Below, in pieces: positions 1 to 6,735 of a stretch of 10,195 nt of DNA (the first letter of the stretch is position 1; each line of letters starts with the position of its first letter). The DNA is from Bacteroidales bacterium UBA1797 (lineage in GTDB: Bacteria; Bacteroidota; Bacteroidia; Bacteroidales; VadinHA17): assembly GCA_002319885.1 (NCBI GenBank), contig DCFT01000062.1:1-10195 (forward strand), in the 5' to 3' direction. The notes under the pieces were generated by a model. It ran no database searches. It had not been told where the DNA came from and saw only the letters and a program-made list of their open reading frames with translations. Position numbers and translations under genes: made by a program.

Positions 1-1
1 T

Positions 2-174
2 TTGAATAAACCCTCGGAATGACAATCATTTTTACATGAGGAAGAGGCAGAAGCGGCGATTCGAAGAGTATAGAAATAGATTTAAAAATTAAATGCGAAT
101 CGCCGCTTCTGCCTCTATGTCAATCTATTAGGCAGTCATTCCGAACGAAGTGAGGAATCTCATGGATTATTCAA
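2..174. repeat. Nested inverted-repeat element (REP/MITE-like), left edge of window
   Basis: Four pairs of inverted repeats are nested around one centre. They are 2-9 with 167-174 (8 bp, TTGAATAA), 14-23 with 135-144 (10 bp, TCGGAATGAC), 34-37 with 117-120 (4 bp), and a perfect 21-bp pair at 43-63 with 96-116. The central loop holds a further 6-bp hairpin (80-85 with 89-94). The right flank at 135-159 reads GTCATTCCGAACGAAG followed by TGAGGAATCT. From memory, this resembles a family of short interspersed palindromic repeats (ATTCCGA...GAGGAATC) common in environmental bacterial genomes. No transposase or other coding sequence lies inside. The element may extend left of base 1. I infer a REP/MITE-type repeat; target-site duplications could not be defined. 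Confidence 0.6.
43..116. repeat. Perfect 21-bp stem with 32-nt loop
   Basis: The arms 43-63 and 96-116 are exact reverse complements over 21 bases. They are GC-rich (core GGCAGAAGCGGCGATTCG) in an AT-rich setting. The loop, 64-95, is AT-rich and contains its own small hairpin, ATTTAA/TTAAAT with an AAA turn. As RNA or single-stranded DNA this would fold very stably. No T-run follows the right arm (ATGTCAATC comes next), so it does not read as an intrinsic terminator. It forms the core of the larger nested repeat. Confidence 0.75.
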
Positions 175-416
175 GGTTTCTCTAAATATTATCAAGCTAT
201 TTCCTCAATTACAAGTGATCAGCTTCTCCGGATAATAAAAAATGTTTTTAAAGAATAGACGCCTAAGTGATGTAAGCGCAAAACATCTGCACTCCAAACT
301 TTTATTATTTTCATTTTGTATTTTGCTAAAAAACCGGTAAACTTGCAGCTTGTTTATATTTAATTTAAATAAGAATAACGAATTTTAAACCACCAGATAT
401 TTATTGTATTAGAAAA
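175..416. other. Gene-free upstream region of mrp
   Basis: No intact gene is visible. A plus-strand frame is open from 154 to a TAG at 256-258, after an in-frame stop at 151-153. Its last part (172-258) translates to plausible protein-like sequence ending IIKNVFKE, so it might be the tail of a gene cut by the repeat, but I do not recognise it. From about 290 to 416 the sequence is very AT-rich, as expected for a promoter region. The best -7-like string is TATATTTA at 355-362 (7 of 8 to TAnnTTTG), but no matching -33 element lies at the right distance. The mrp promoter is therefore not assigned. Confidence 0.4.
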
Positions 417-1520
417 ATGATTACAGCAGATCAGATTCAAAAAATACTCTCCACTGTCATTCATCCGGAAAAAAAGAAAGATATTATTTCACTTGGAATG
501 ATTGCGGAAGTAAATACCGGAGAAAACGGGATATCTCTTACTCTTACACCAGAGAAGTCAAACGATCCGTTTATCTCATCCATAAAGAGTACAATTGTCA
601 GAAAACTGAAAGAAGTTCTCGGCCCCGATACAGTAATCAATGAAATAAAAATTCAACCTAAAATTATTGTTGGAAAACAACAGGAAAAACCACGTGAAAT
701 TTTGCCGGGGGTCTCAAATATAATTGCTGTGGCTTCAGGAAAAGGTGGTGTTGGAAAGACGACAATAGCTGTGAACCTCGCCATATCACTTGCACGAATG
801 GGCAATACTGTCGGTCTGCTTGATGCCGATATCTTTGGACCGTCGGTACCGAAAATGTTCAATGAAGAAAAATTCAGGCCTGAAGTGAGGAGAGATGACC
901 AGGCTGATCATATTATTCCATTAACAAAATATGGTGTTAAAGTTCTCTCAACCGGTTTTTTCGTTGATCCGGCCGATGCAGTTATCTGGAGAGGCCCTAT
1001 GGCTTCCAATTTTCTGAAACAATTGATAACTCAGGGCGATTGGGGACAGCTCGATTACCTTCTCGTTGATCTGCCTCCCGGAACAAGCGATATTCATCTG
1101 ACTCTTGTTCAGGAAGTTCCGGTTACCGGAGCAATTGTTATCAGCACTCCCCAGGATGTAGCCCTTGCCGATGCTATAAAAGGGATTGCAATGTTCAGGA
1201 GTAATAAAATTGAGGTGCCGGTCCTCGGATTGGTAGAAAATATGTCGTGGTTTACCCCTGCTGAATTACCTGAAAATAAGTATTACATCTTTGGGAAAGA
1301 TGGATGCAGGAAACTAGCAGAAAAGATGAATGTTCCTCTGCTTGGACAAATTCCTCTTGTACAGAGTATTTGTGAAGGCAGCGATATTGGTCAGCCGGTT
1401 GCACTAAGCGATTCAGTTACAGGCAATGCCTTTATGGCGCTTGCAGAAAAACTAATAATACAGGTAGAAAAAAGAAACAAAGAACAGCGACCAACTGTAA
1501 AACTTGAGATTACTAAATAG
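417..1520 (+). CDS. mrp: Mrp/ApbC-family P-loop ATPase, Fe-S cluster carrier
   Basis: This is a cytoplasmic MinD/ParA-like ATPase of the Mrp/NBP35 (ApbC) family, which binds and transfers Fe-S clusters to apoproteins. Residues 1 to about 85 match the MIP18/DUF59 domain often fused to bacterial Mrp. The ATPase domain starts near residue 100, with the deviant Walker A loop GKGGVGKTT at 108-116, DAD at 136-138 (Walker A' region) and the switch II/Walker B segment D218-LPPGTSD to 225. The length, 367 aa, is normal for the family. The usual CxxC cluster-binding motif is absent: the region after VENMSWF has no cysteine pair, and the only cysteines I see in the ATPase domain are C297 and C319. I recall Bacteroidota Mrp proteins sharing this form. 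The ATG is preceded by an A-rich stretch and no Shine-Dalgarno. The NifU-domain gene 136 bp downstream fits the Fe-S role. Confidence 0.93.
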   Translation: MITADQIQKILSTVIHPEKKKDIISLGMIAEVNTGENGISLTLTPEKSNDPFISSIKSTIVRKLKEVLGPDTVINEIKIQPKIIVGKQQEKPREILPGVSNIIAVASGKGGVGKTTIAVNLAISLARMGNTVGLLDADIFGPSVPKMFNEEKFRPEVRRDDQADHIIPLTKYGVKVLSTGFFVDPADAVIWRGPMASNFLKQLITQGDWGQLDYLLVDLPPGTSDIHLTLVQEVPVTGAIVISTPQDVALADAIKGIAMFRSNKIEVPVLGLVENMSWFTPAELPENKYYIFGKDGCRKLAEKMNVPLLGQIPLVQSICEGSDIGQPVALSDSVTGNAFMALAEKLIIQVEKRNKEQRPTVKLEITK

Positions 1521-1656
1521 GACCCCTCTTCCCTCACCCCTTTTCTCAAAGGAAACATAGAACAAAAAACAAATATGGATTCAGGAAGTGGAAAACATCA
1601 GGAAAAGACACATTGAAAAAAATTAAGAAAATAATTTAGACCTAAATACTCACAAA
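1521..1656. other. mrp-nifU intergenic spacer with C-rich tract
   Basis: This 136-bp gap opens with a pyrimidine-rich tract (about 1522-1545, repeated CCCCT/CCCTC). A purine-rich stretch with no clear gene follows. A 5-bp inverted pair, CCTTT/AAAGG, lies near its start but has no T-run, so I do not call a terminator. The only ATG-initiated reading frame is 13 codons (1575-1616), too short to support as a gene. The right end contains the possible nifU promoter described separately. Confidence 0.4.
1632..1639 (+). promoter_or_regulatory. Possible -7 box for the NifU-domain gene
   Basis: TAATTTAG matches 7 of 8 positions of the Bacteroidota -7 consensus TAnnTTTG. It lies 17 nt before the ATG at 1657, the same gap as at porW and the LD-carboxypeptidase gene. 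No TTTG sits at the expected -33 distance. The call is weak and rests mainly on the shared spacing. Confidence 0.25.
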
Positions 1657-1893
1657 ATGACAGAAACAAGTATTAAAGACCGTGTTCTTAAGGCACTTGA
1701 AAGAGTCAGACCCTATCTTCAGTCTGATGGTGGTGATATAGAATTTATTGATGTATCAGATGATATGACCGTTAAAGTAAAGCTAACGGGTGCATGTAAT
1801 GGCTGTCCTTACAGCCTGCAAACACTTAAAGCAGGAGTTGAACAGGCAATAATGAAAGAGGTACCTGAAATAAAGAGAGTTATTTCAGCCTGA
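1657..1893 (+). CDS. NifU C-terminal-domain protein (NfuA-like Fe-S scaffold/carrier)
   Basis: A 78-aa stand-alone NifU C-terminal (Nfu) domain. The family binds a [4Fe-4S] cluster, usually at a dimer interface, and passes it to target enzymes in the cytoplasm. Visible family hallmarks are the N-terminal helix, then RPYLQSDGGDIEF (residues 18-30), then GACNGCP with the cluster cysteines C47 and C50, then a C-terminal helix ending VPEIKRVISA. The length is typical for single-domain members, and there is no N-terminal IscU-like or A-type domain. The gene follows mrp in the same direction, and both products act in Fe-S delivery, so a shared role is a reasonable inference. The ATG at 1657 fits the start of the domain; CTCAC lies 3 nt before it and there is no Shine-Dalgarno. 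Confidence 0.93.
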   Translation: MTETSIKDRVLKALERVRPYLQSDGGDIEFIDVSDDMTVKVKLTGACNGCPYSLQTLKAGVEQAIMKEVPEIKRVISA

Positions 1894-1918
1894 GAAACAA
1901 GATCGATCTAAATTTATT

Positions 1919-1926
1919 TACCTTTG
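1919..1926 (+). promoter_or_regulatory. Candidate -7 promoter box upstream of porW
   Basis: TACCTTTG is an exact match to the Bacteroidota -7 consensus TAnnTTTG, 17 nt before the TTG at 1944. It sits inside a 16-base string (1914-1929) that recurs exactly before ald (6704-6719). No TTTG is present 19-21 nt upstream, so only half of the promoter is well supported. Confidence 0.5.
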
Positions 1927-1943
1927 AAATACTATACTCACGG

Positions 1944-4628
1944 TTGGTTAGTTATAGTATTAAAAGTCAATTATTGGCTTCAAACAAAATAGCATATAAA
2001 TATCTGGTGCTTTTGGGATTATCCCTGGCCCTTACCTGTTGCTCGGTTGAAAAAAACACGAGCTCTACCAGGTTTTACCAGAGTCTGACTGCAAGATACA
2101 ACATCTACTTTAATGGTAATGAGAGTTTTAAAGCTGGTTTGGCTAAGATTTCAAGAAGCTACCAGGATGACTATGCGGAATTGCTAAGAGTATTTGAATA
2201 CAGTGATCCTTCCACAGTTTCTCTTTGTTCATCCGACATGGAAAGGGCAATTCAGAAGGCTTCAAAACTGATTTCCCTTAAGTCTATAACTGCAAAACCT
2301 GAATTTAAAGATCCCAGGGAAATCTCGGAAAAGGACAAAAAACTCCTTGAAATGAAAGAGTACAATGAGTGGGTCGACGATAGTTATCTTCTTATTGGAA
2401 AAGCCAGATTCTATAAACACGAGTTTAATGAAGCAAATGCAATTCTTAACTATAGTATAACAAATGCAAACGATCCTGCCATTAAGACTGAAGCTGTTAT
2501 CTGGCTGGCAAGATTGTATAACGAGACAGGCAACTTTAGCGAATCCTCCCGGTTAATAACCGGCCTCGATATCGGACCGGACATTTCAAAGTCATTAAAA
2601 TCAATGTACTACACAACGCTTGCCGATTTATTTATAAAACAAAAAAGGTACGCAGAAGCTATTGATCCGCTCACGAAATCTATTAAACTCGTTTCCGGGA
2701 AAAGGGCGAGGTATAGATTGACTTATCTGCTGGCACAATTATATGAGAAGACAGGTAATGGAGAGAAAGCCACAGAACTTTATCGCGACGTGGTTAAAAT
2801 GAACCCGCCTTATGATGTCGAATTTAATGCCAGGATAAACATTGCTGGCGTTTTCGATGTTAACTCAGGTAATCCGCAATCAATCAGGAGGGAGCTCGAA
2901 AAAATGCTTAACGATTCTAAAAATAAGGATTATCAGGACCAGATCTACTTTGCTCTCGGTAATGTTTCGATGAAAGAGGGTAAGGAAGCTGAAGGTCTTG
3001 AATTCTACAGAAAATCTGCAACAGCAAGATCACAGAATCAGAATCAGAAAGGCAGATCATACCTCGCTCTTGCAGGCTATTATCTTAAGAAACCCGATTA
3101 TATGAAGGCCGGGACATACTATGATAGTGCTGTTTATTTCCTCAACCAGAAATATCCCGATTACCAGGCCATAAAAACAAAATCTCAAAATCTTAATGCT
3201 CTTGTCTCTCAGCTAACAATTATACAGCGGGAGGACAGCCTGCAAAGGGTAGCTAAAATGCCCGGACCTGAAAGGGATGCACTGATTGCCTCAATAATAG
3301 CTAAGATTGTAAAAGACGAAAGTGAGGGCAAGATGCGGAATAATGCCGACAGGTACAATCTCGGAGAATATTATGAGAGTGAACGACGGGCGCAGGGAAA
3401 TATTGACCAGGAAGGCAAGTGGTATTTTTATAATCAAACTGCTTTAACTTTTGGACGTACTGAATTCCGCAAGCGATGGGGTGACAGGAAGCTTGAAGAC
3501 AACTGGCGCAGATCTGACAAGGAACGAATAAATAATGTTCAGGCTAATAATAATCCGAATGAGCCTGCCCAGCAAAAGACTGATACTGTGGCAGCAGAAA
3601 CTGACTTTAAAAAGCCTCCGTTCTATCTTAAAAATTTACCGTTAAATGACTCATTGATGGTTATTTCCAACGATAAAATGGCCACTGCAATGTTAAATGC
3701 AGGCAAAGCTTATGCTGAACGCATTACCGATACCTTAAAAGCTACTGAAACATTCGAGATGCTAATTAATCGTTTCCCGTCAGGCGATCTTATCCCTGAG
3801 GCATTATATAATCTTTACAAAATCAATAAAAATAGTTCCGGTGCAAAATCTGAAACCTACCGTCAGTTGCTGCTTAAAAAATATCCCGATAATGAGTTTG
3901 CAAGAATCCTGTCAGATCCTGCATATTACGAGAAAAAAATAGCCGAATTGAAAATGGCAGAGAAAATATATGATGATGCCTATTCTGCATTCACCAACGA
4001 AAAATTCAATGATGCAATAACTCTCTGTGATGATGCACTGAAAAGATTTCCCCAGGATAAACTAGCTCCTAAATTTATGCTGCTCAAAGCTTATTCGGTT
4101 GCCAGAATAAGTGACGAAAGAACATTCAGGGATGAACTTAATAATCTGGTTAAGGTTTGGCCCGGCACCGATGAGAGTAAAAAAGCAACTGAACTGATTG
4201 CCTATCTCAATCAAAAAACACCTGAGCTCAAGGTAGAAGAAGATAAAAAAATTGCTGCTGAAATTTTTGTTGCGGATACAACAGTAAATCATGTTTTTGT
4301 GCTGATCATTAACGATCCTGCTTTTAATCTTAACCTGGCTTCATTTGACGTAATCAGTTATAATATCGATAACTTTACCAACAAAAATTACAAAACAGAG
4401 GGAGCAATGATTGATAATAAATATATACAGATAATTGTCTCGGGATTTTCTGATTATAAACAAGCCATGAATTATTATAATGTCTTCAAAGCTGAAAAGT
4501 TCGTAAGAAATCCTACAGGTGCAAAAATGATGACGTTTATAATAAGCGCGGATAACCTGAAAGTCCTTACAAACGATAAAAATCCTGACCGTTACCTGTT
4601 TTTCTTCAAGGAGAAATATTTGAAATAG
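1944..4628 (+). CDS. porW: Type IX secretion system lipoprotein PorW/SprE (TPR protein)
   Basis: PorW (SprE in gliding flavobacteria) is an envelope TPR lipoprotein needed for T9SS secretion and gliding. The N-terminus carries a lipoprotein signal peptide: lysines, a Leu-rich core (LVLLGLSLALT), then C32-C33-S as the lipobox region. The mature start, with the T-R-F-Y-Q-S-L-T-A-R-Y-N-I-Y-F-N-G-N-E pattern, is diagnostic for the family. TPR-like helix pairs are visible at about 182-305 and 333-405, and another near 675-705. An Asn/Gln-rich linker (about 530-550) separates the halves. The conserved C-terminal domain (about 782-894) ends FFFKEKYLK. The 894-aa length fits the family. No in-frame ATG exists near the start. 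I give TTG 1944, whose distance from the -7 box matches ald. TTG 1974 would give a more usual signal peptide of about 22 residues and remains possible. porX follows after 62 bp. Confidence 0.9.
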   Translation: MVSYSIKSQLLASNKIAYKYLVLLGLSLALTCCSVEKNTSSTRFYQSLTARYNIYFNGNESFKAGLAKISRSYQDDYAELLRVFEYSDPSTVSLCSSDMERAIQKASKLISLKSITAKPEFKDPREISEKDKKLLEMKEYNEWVDDSYLLIGKARFYKHEFNEANAILNYSITNANDPAIKTEAVIWLARLYNETGNFSESSRLITGLDIGPDISKSLKSMYYTTLADLFIKQKRYAEAIDPLTKSIKLVSGKRARYRLTYLLAQLYEKTGNGEKATELYRDVVKMNPPYDVEFNARINIAGVFDVNSGNPQSIRRELEKMLNDSKNKDYQDQIYFALGNVSMKEGKEAEGLEFYRKSATARSQNQNQKGRSYLALAGYYLKKPDYMKAGTYYDSAVYFLNQKYPDYQAIKTKSQNLNALVSQLTIIQREDSLQRVAKMPGPERDALIASIIAKIVKDESEGKMRNNADRYNLGEYYESERRAQGNIDQEGKWYFYNQTALTFGRTEFRKRWGDRKLEDNWRRSDKERINNVQANNNPNEPAQQKTDTVAAETDFKKPPFYLKNLPLNDSLMVISNDKMATAMLNAGKAYAERITDTLKATETFEMLINRFPSGDLIPEALYNLYKINKNSSGAKSETYRQLLLKKYPDNEFARILSDPAYYEKKIAELKMAEKIYDDAYSAFTNEKFNDAITLCDDALKRFPQDKLAPKFMLLKAYSVARISDERTFRDELNNLVKVWPGTDESKKATELIAYLNQKTPELKVEEDKKIAAEIFVADTTVNHVFVLIINDPAFNLNLASFDVISYNIDNFTNKNYKTEGAMIDNKYIQIIVSGFSDYKQAMNYYNVFKAEKFVRNPTGAKMMTFIISADNLKVLTNDKNPDRYLFFFKEKYLK

Positions 4629-4690
4629 AGAATATTATTCCTTTCTAAAAAATTGCACGAAGATGAGAGAACCCAAACAGGCAATTTAAA

Positions 4691-6244
4691 ATGCGGAAAA
4701 TAAAGATACTCTGGACCGATGATGAGGTAGAAGCGCTGAAATCTCATATTATTTTTCTTGAAGAGAAAGGTTACGATATCGATACCTGTTCTAATGGAAA
4801 CGATACTATCGACCTTGTCAGGCAAAACCGTTATGATCTTATCTTCCTTGATGAAAATATGCCGGGGTTAAGTGGAATTGAGACATTAAAGCTGATAAAG
4901 GAGGTACGAACAGATATACCCGTTGTAATGATCACCAAAAGTGACGAGGAAGATCTGATGGAAACTGCCATAGGGTCAGAGATTGCTGATTATCTTATTA
5001 AACCTGTCAAACCTATGCAGGTGCTTCTGGCAATAAAAAAGATCCTCGACCAGCGACGCTTAATAACAGAAAAAACGACAACGGATTACAGACAGGAATT
5101 CAACAGGATCAGCAGTATGATCTCCTCAGCTTCAACATTTACAGACTGGGCTGAGCTATATAAGAAAATTGTCTTCTGGGAATCTGAACTCGAAAAATCT
5201 ACAGACCCGGGTATGTCTGAGATCATTAAACTGCAACAGAATGAGGCAAATAATTCTTTTTCAAAATTCATAATTGCTAATTATCTCGAATGGCTTCGCC
5301 CGGAAAATAAAAATAAGCCTCTGCTCTCTCCTGCTCTTTTCACTCAGAAAATTTTTCCAAATATAAATCCGCAGAGACCCCTGTTCTTTATTCTTATTGA
5401 TAACATGAGATATGATCAGTGGAAAACCATCGCTGCTGAATTATCAGGTTTGTACAGGGTTGTTGAAGAGGATCTGTATTATAGTATTCTGCCAACTTCA
5501 ACACAATTCAGTAGAAATTCAATTTTCGCAGGTTTAATGCCTTCTGCAATTGCAGATTCAATGCCCGGTATATGGGTAAATGATGACGAAGAGGAGGGTA
5601 AGAACAATAGCGAAGAGGAATTATTCAGAAACCAGTTAAAGCGTAAAGGACTTAACTATAAATGGTCGTATAATAAAATAAGCAGCAATCTTGACGGGAA
5701 AAAAGTAAATGATAAAGTAAGATCGATGCTGGAAAATGACATCAATATACTTGTGTTCAATTTTGTTGATATGCTGTCGCATGCCAGAACCGATATAAGT
5801 ATGATACGCGATCTTGCCAATGATGAACCTGCATACAGAAGCCTGACACGCTCGTGGTTTATGCACTCATCTTTGTTTGAATTGCTGAAAACGCTTGCTT
5901 CACACCCTGTTAAAGTAATCTTCAGTACTGATCATGGAACAATAAGAGTGCAGAATCCCATTAAAATCATCGGAGACAGAAAAACATCGCCTAACCTGAG
6001 ATATAAGATGGGACGAAACCTTGATTATGATCCAAAAAAAGTCTTTGAGCTTACAAATCCGGAAAAAGCCATGCTGCCAAAATCCAATTTAAGTTCAAGA
6101 TATATTTTTGCCATGAATCAGGATTTTCTGGTCTATCAGAACAATTACAACCATTACGCCGGTTATTACAAGGATACTTTTCAGCATGGAGGAATTTCAA
6201 TGCAGGAGATTATGATACCTGTCGCATTACTTGAACCTTTTTAG
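4691..6244 (+). CDS. porX: PorX: response regulator with PglZ/alkaline-phosphatase-superfamily effector domain (T9SS regulator)
   Basis: PorX is the cytoplasmic response regulator of the PorXY system, which controls T9SS in Porphyromonas gingivalis. The receiver domain (residues 1 to about 120) has the acidic pair D10-D11, phosphoacceptor D54 in FLDENMPG, T82 and K104-P105. A helical linker (about 125-225) leads to a PglZ domain (about 228-517). Its metal/active-site motifs are LIDNMRYDQW (D237), PTSTQFSR (probable nucleophile T271), NFVDMLSH (D360, H364), STDHG (D414, H415) and QHGG (H499). By family knowledge the PglZ domain is a metal-dependent phosphodiesterase/phosphatase. All motifs look intact, and the 517-aa length is standard. 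The ATG at 4691 starts exactly at the receiver domain. It probably shares transcription with tsaE, 16 nt downstream, and perhaps with porW. No porY kinase gene is in view. Confidence 0.95.
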   Translation: MRKIKILWTDDEVEALKSHIIFLEEKGYDIDTCSNGNDTIDLVRQNRYDLIFLDENMPGLSGIETLKLIKEVRTDIPVVMITKSDEEDLMETAIGSEIADYLIKPVKPMQVLLAIKKILDQRRLITEKTTTDYRQEFNRISSMISSASTFTDWAELYKKIVFWESELEKSTDPGMSEIIKLQQNEANNSFSKFIIANYLEWLRPENKNKPLLSPALFTQKIFPNINPQRPLFFILIDNMRYDQWKTIAAELSGLYRVVEEDLYYSILPTSTQFSRNSIFAGLMPSAIADSMPGIWVNDDEEEGKNNSEEELFRNQLKRKGLNYKWSYNKISSNLDGKKVNDKVRSMLENDINILVFNFVDMLSHARTDISMIRDLANDEPAYRSLTRSWFMHSSLFELLKTLASHPVKVIFSTDHGTIRVQNPIKIIGDRKTSPNLRYKMGRNLDYDPKKVFELTNPEKAMLPKSNLSSRYIFAMNQDFLVYQNNYNHYAGYYKDTFQHGGISMQEIMIPVALLEPF

Positions 6245-6260
6245 CCAATTTCGACTTTCC

Positions 6261-6674
6261 ATGAAAATCCTGATAAAAGACAAAAGACATTTACCCCTTG
6301 CAGCAAAAGAACTTATCAAATATTCGGGTAACAGGAAAATTTTTGCCTTTTACGGATCCATGGGCGCTGGTAAAACAACAATAATTAAAGCTGTCTGTGA
6401 GTCTCTTGGCGCCGTTGATATTGTCAGCAGTCCTACCTTTACGCTTGTTAATGAATATAAAACCACAAAAGGTGAATCAATATATCATATCGATTTTTAT
6501 AGAATTAAGAAACAGGAAGAAGTGTTCGATTTTGGCATTGAGGAATATCTTACCGGTGAAACTTATTGTTTCATGGAATGGCCTGAACTTATTGAAGAAT
6601 TACTCCCACCCGAGACAATAAATGTGAAAATTTCTGTAGATGACATGGAGCAGAGAATCCTCTCAATAACTTAA
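6261..6674 (+). CDS. tsaE: TsaE, ATPase for tRNA t6A37 synthesis
   Basis: TsaE is the small ATPase that, with TsaB and TsaD, installs threonylcarbamoyl-adenosine at position 37 of ANN-decoding tRNAs. With the ATG at 6261 the protein is 137 aa, normal for TsaE. An upstream in-frame TTG at 6231 would overlap the porX end and add ten non-conserved residues, so I reject it. Motifs are Walker A G32-S-M-G-A-G-K-T39, the switch segment SSPTFTLVNEY (56-66), HIDFYR (76-81) and FMEWPE (104-109, with conserved E106). The gene begins 16 nt after the porX stop and is very likely co-transcribed with it. From memory, porX-tsaE-ald order recurs in this phylum, which suggests conserved synteny more than a functional link. 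Confidence 0.94.
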   Translation: MKILIKDKRHLPLAAKELIKYSGNRKIFAFYGSMGAGKTTIIKAVCESLGAVDIVSSPTFTLVNEYKTTKGESIYHIDFYRIKKQEEVFDFGIEEYLTGETYCFMEWPELIEELLPPETINVKISVDDMEQRILSIT

Positions 6675-6685
6675 AAACTTATGAT

Positions 6686-6716
6686 TTTGCTCTTCATCCC
6701 AAATTATTTACCTTTG
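6686..6716 (+). promoter_or_regulatory. Full Bacteroidota-type promoter of ald
   Basis: TTTG at 6686-6689 and TACCTTTG at 6709-6716 are separated by exactly 19 nt. This is a complete match to the phylum's primary sigma-factor consensus (TTTG, about 19 nt, TAnnTTTG). The -7 box ends 19 nt before the ATG at 6736, implying a very short leader. The promoter begins just after the tsaE stop, so ald can be transcribed independently of the porX-tsaE unit. Confidence 0.7.
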
Positions 6717-6735
6717 AAAAAATAACTCCCTCACG

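Noticed and set aside
43..116. The 21-bp stem as an intrinsic terminator
   Set aside because: The loop is 32 nt and no T-run follows either arm; the nesting with outer arms fits an interspersed repeat better.
1575..1616. 13-codon ATG frame (MDSGSGKHQEKTH) between mrp and nifU
   Set aside because: Too short, with no recognisable promoter or homology; other frames look equally protein-like.
5582..5620. Acidic stretch in PorX (residues 298-310) as an unusual insertion
   Set aside because: It lies where related PorX proteins also have a polar, variable loop; the domain motifs on either side are intact.
6231..6260. TTG at 6231 as the tsaE start
   Set aside because: It overlaps the porX end and adds ten residues before the conserved TsaE N-terminus; ATG 6261 fits the family.
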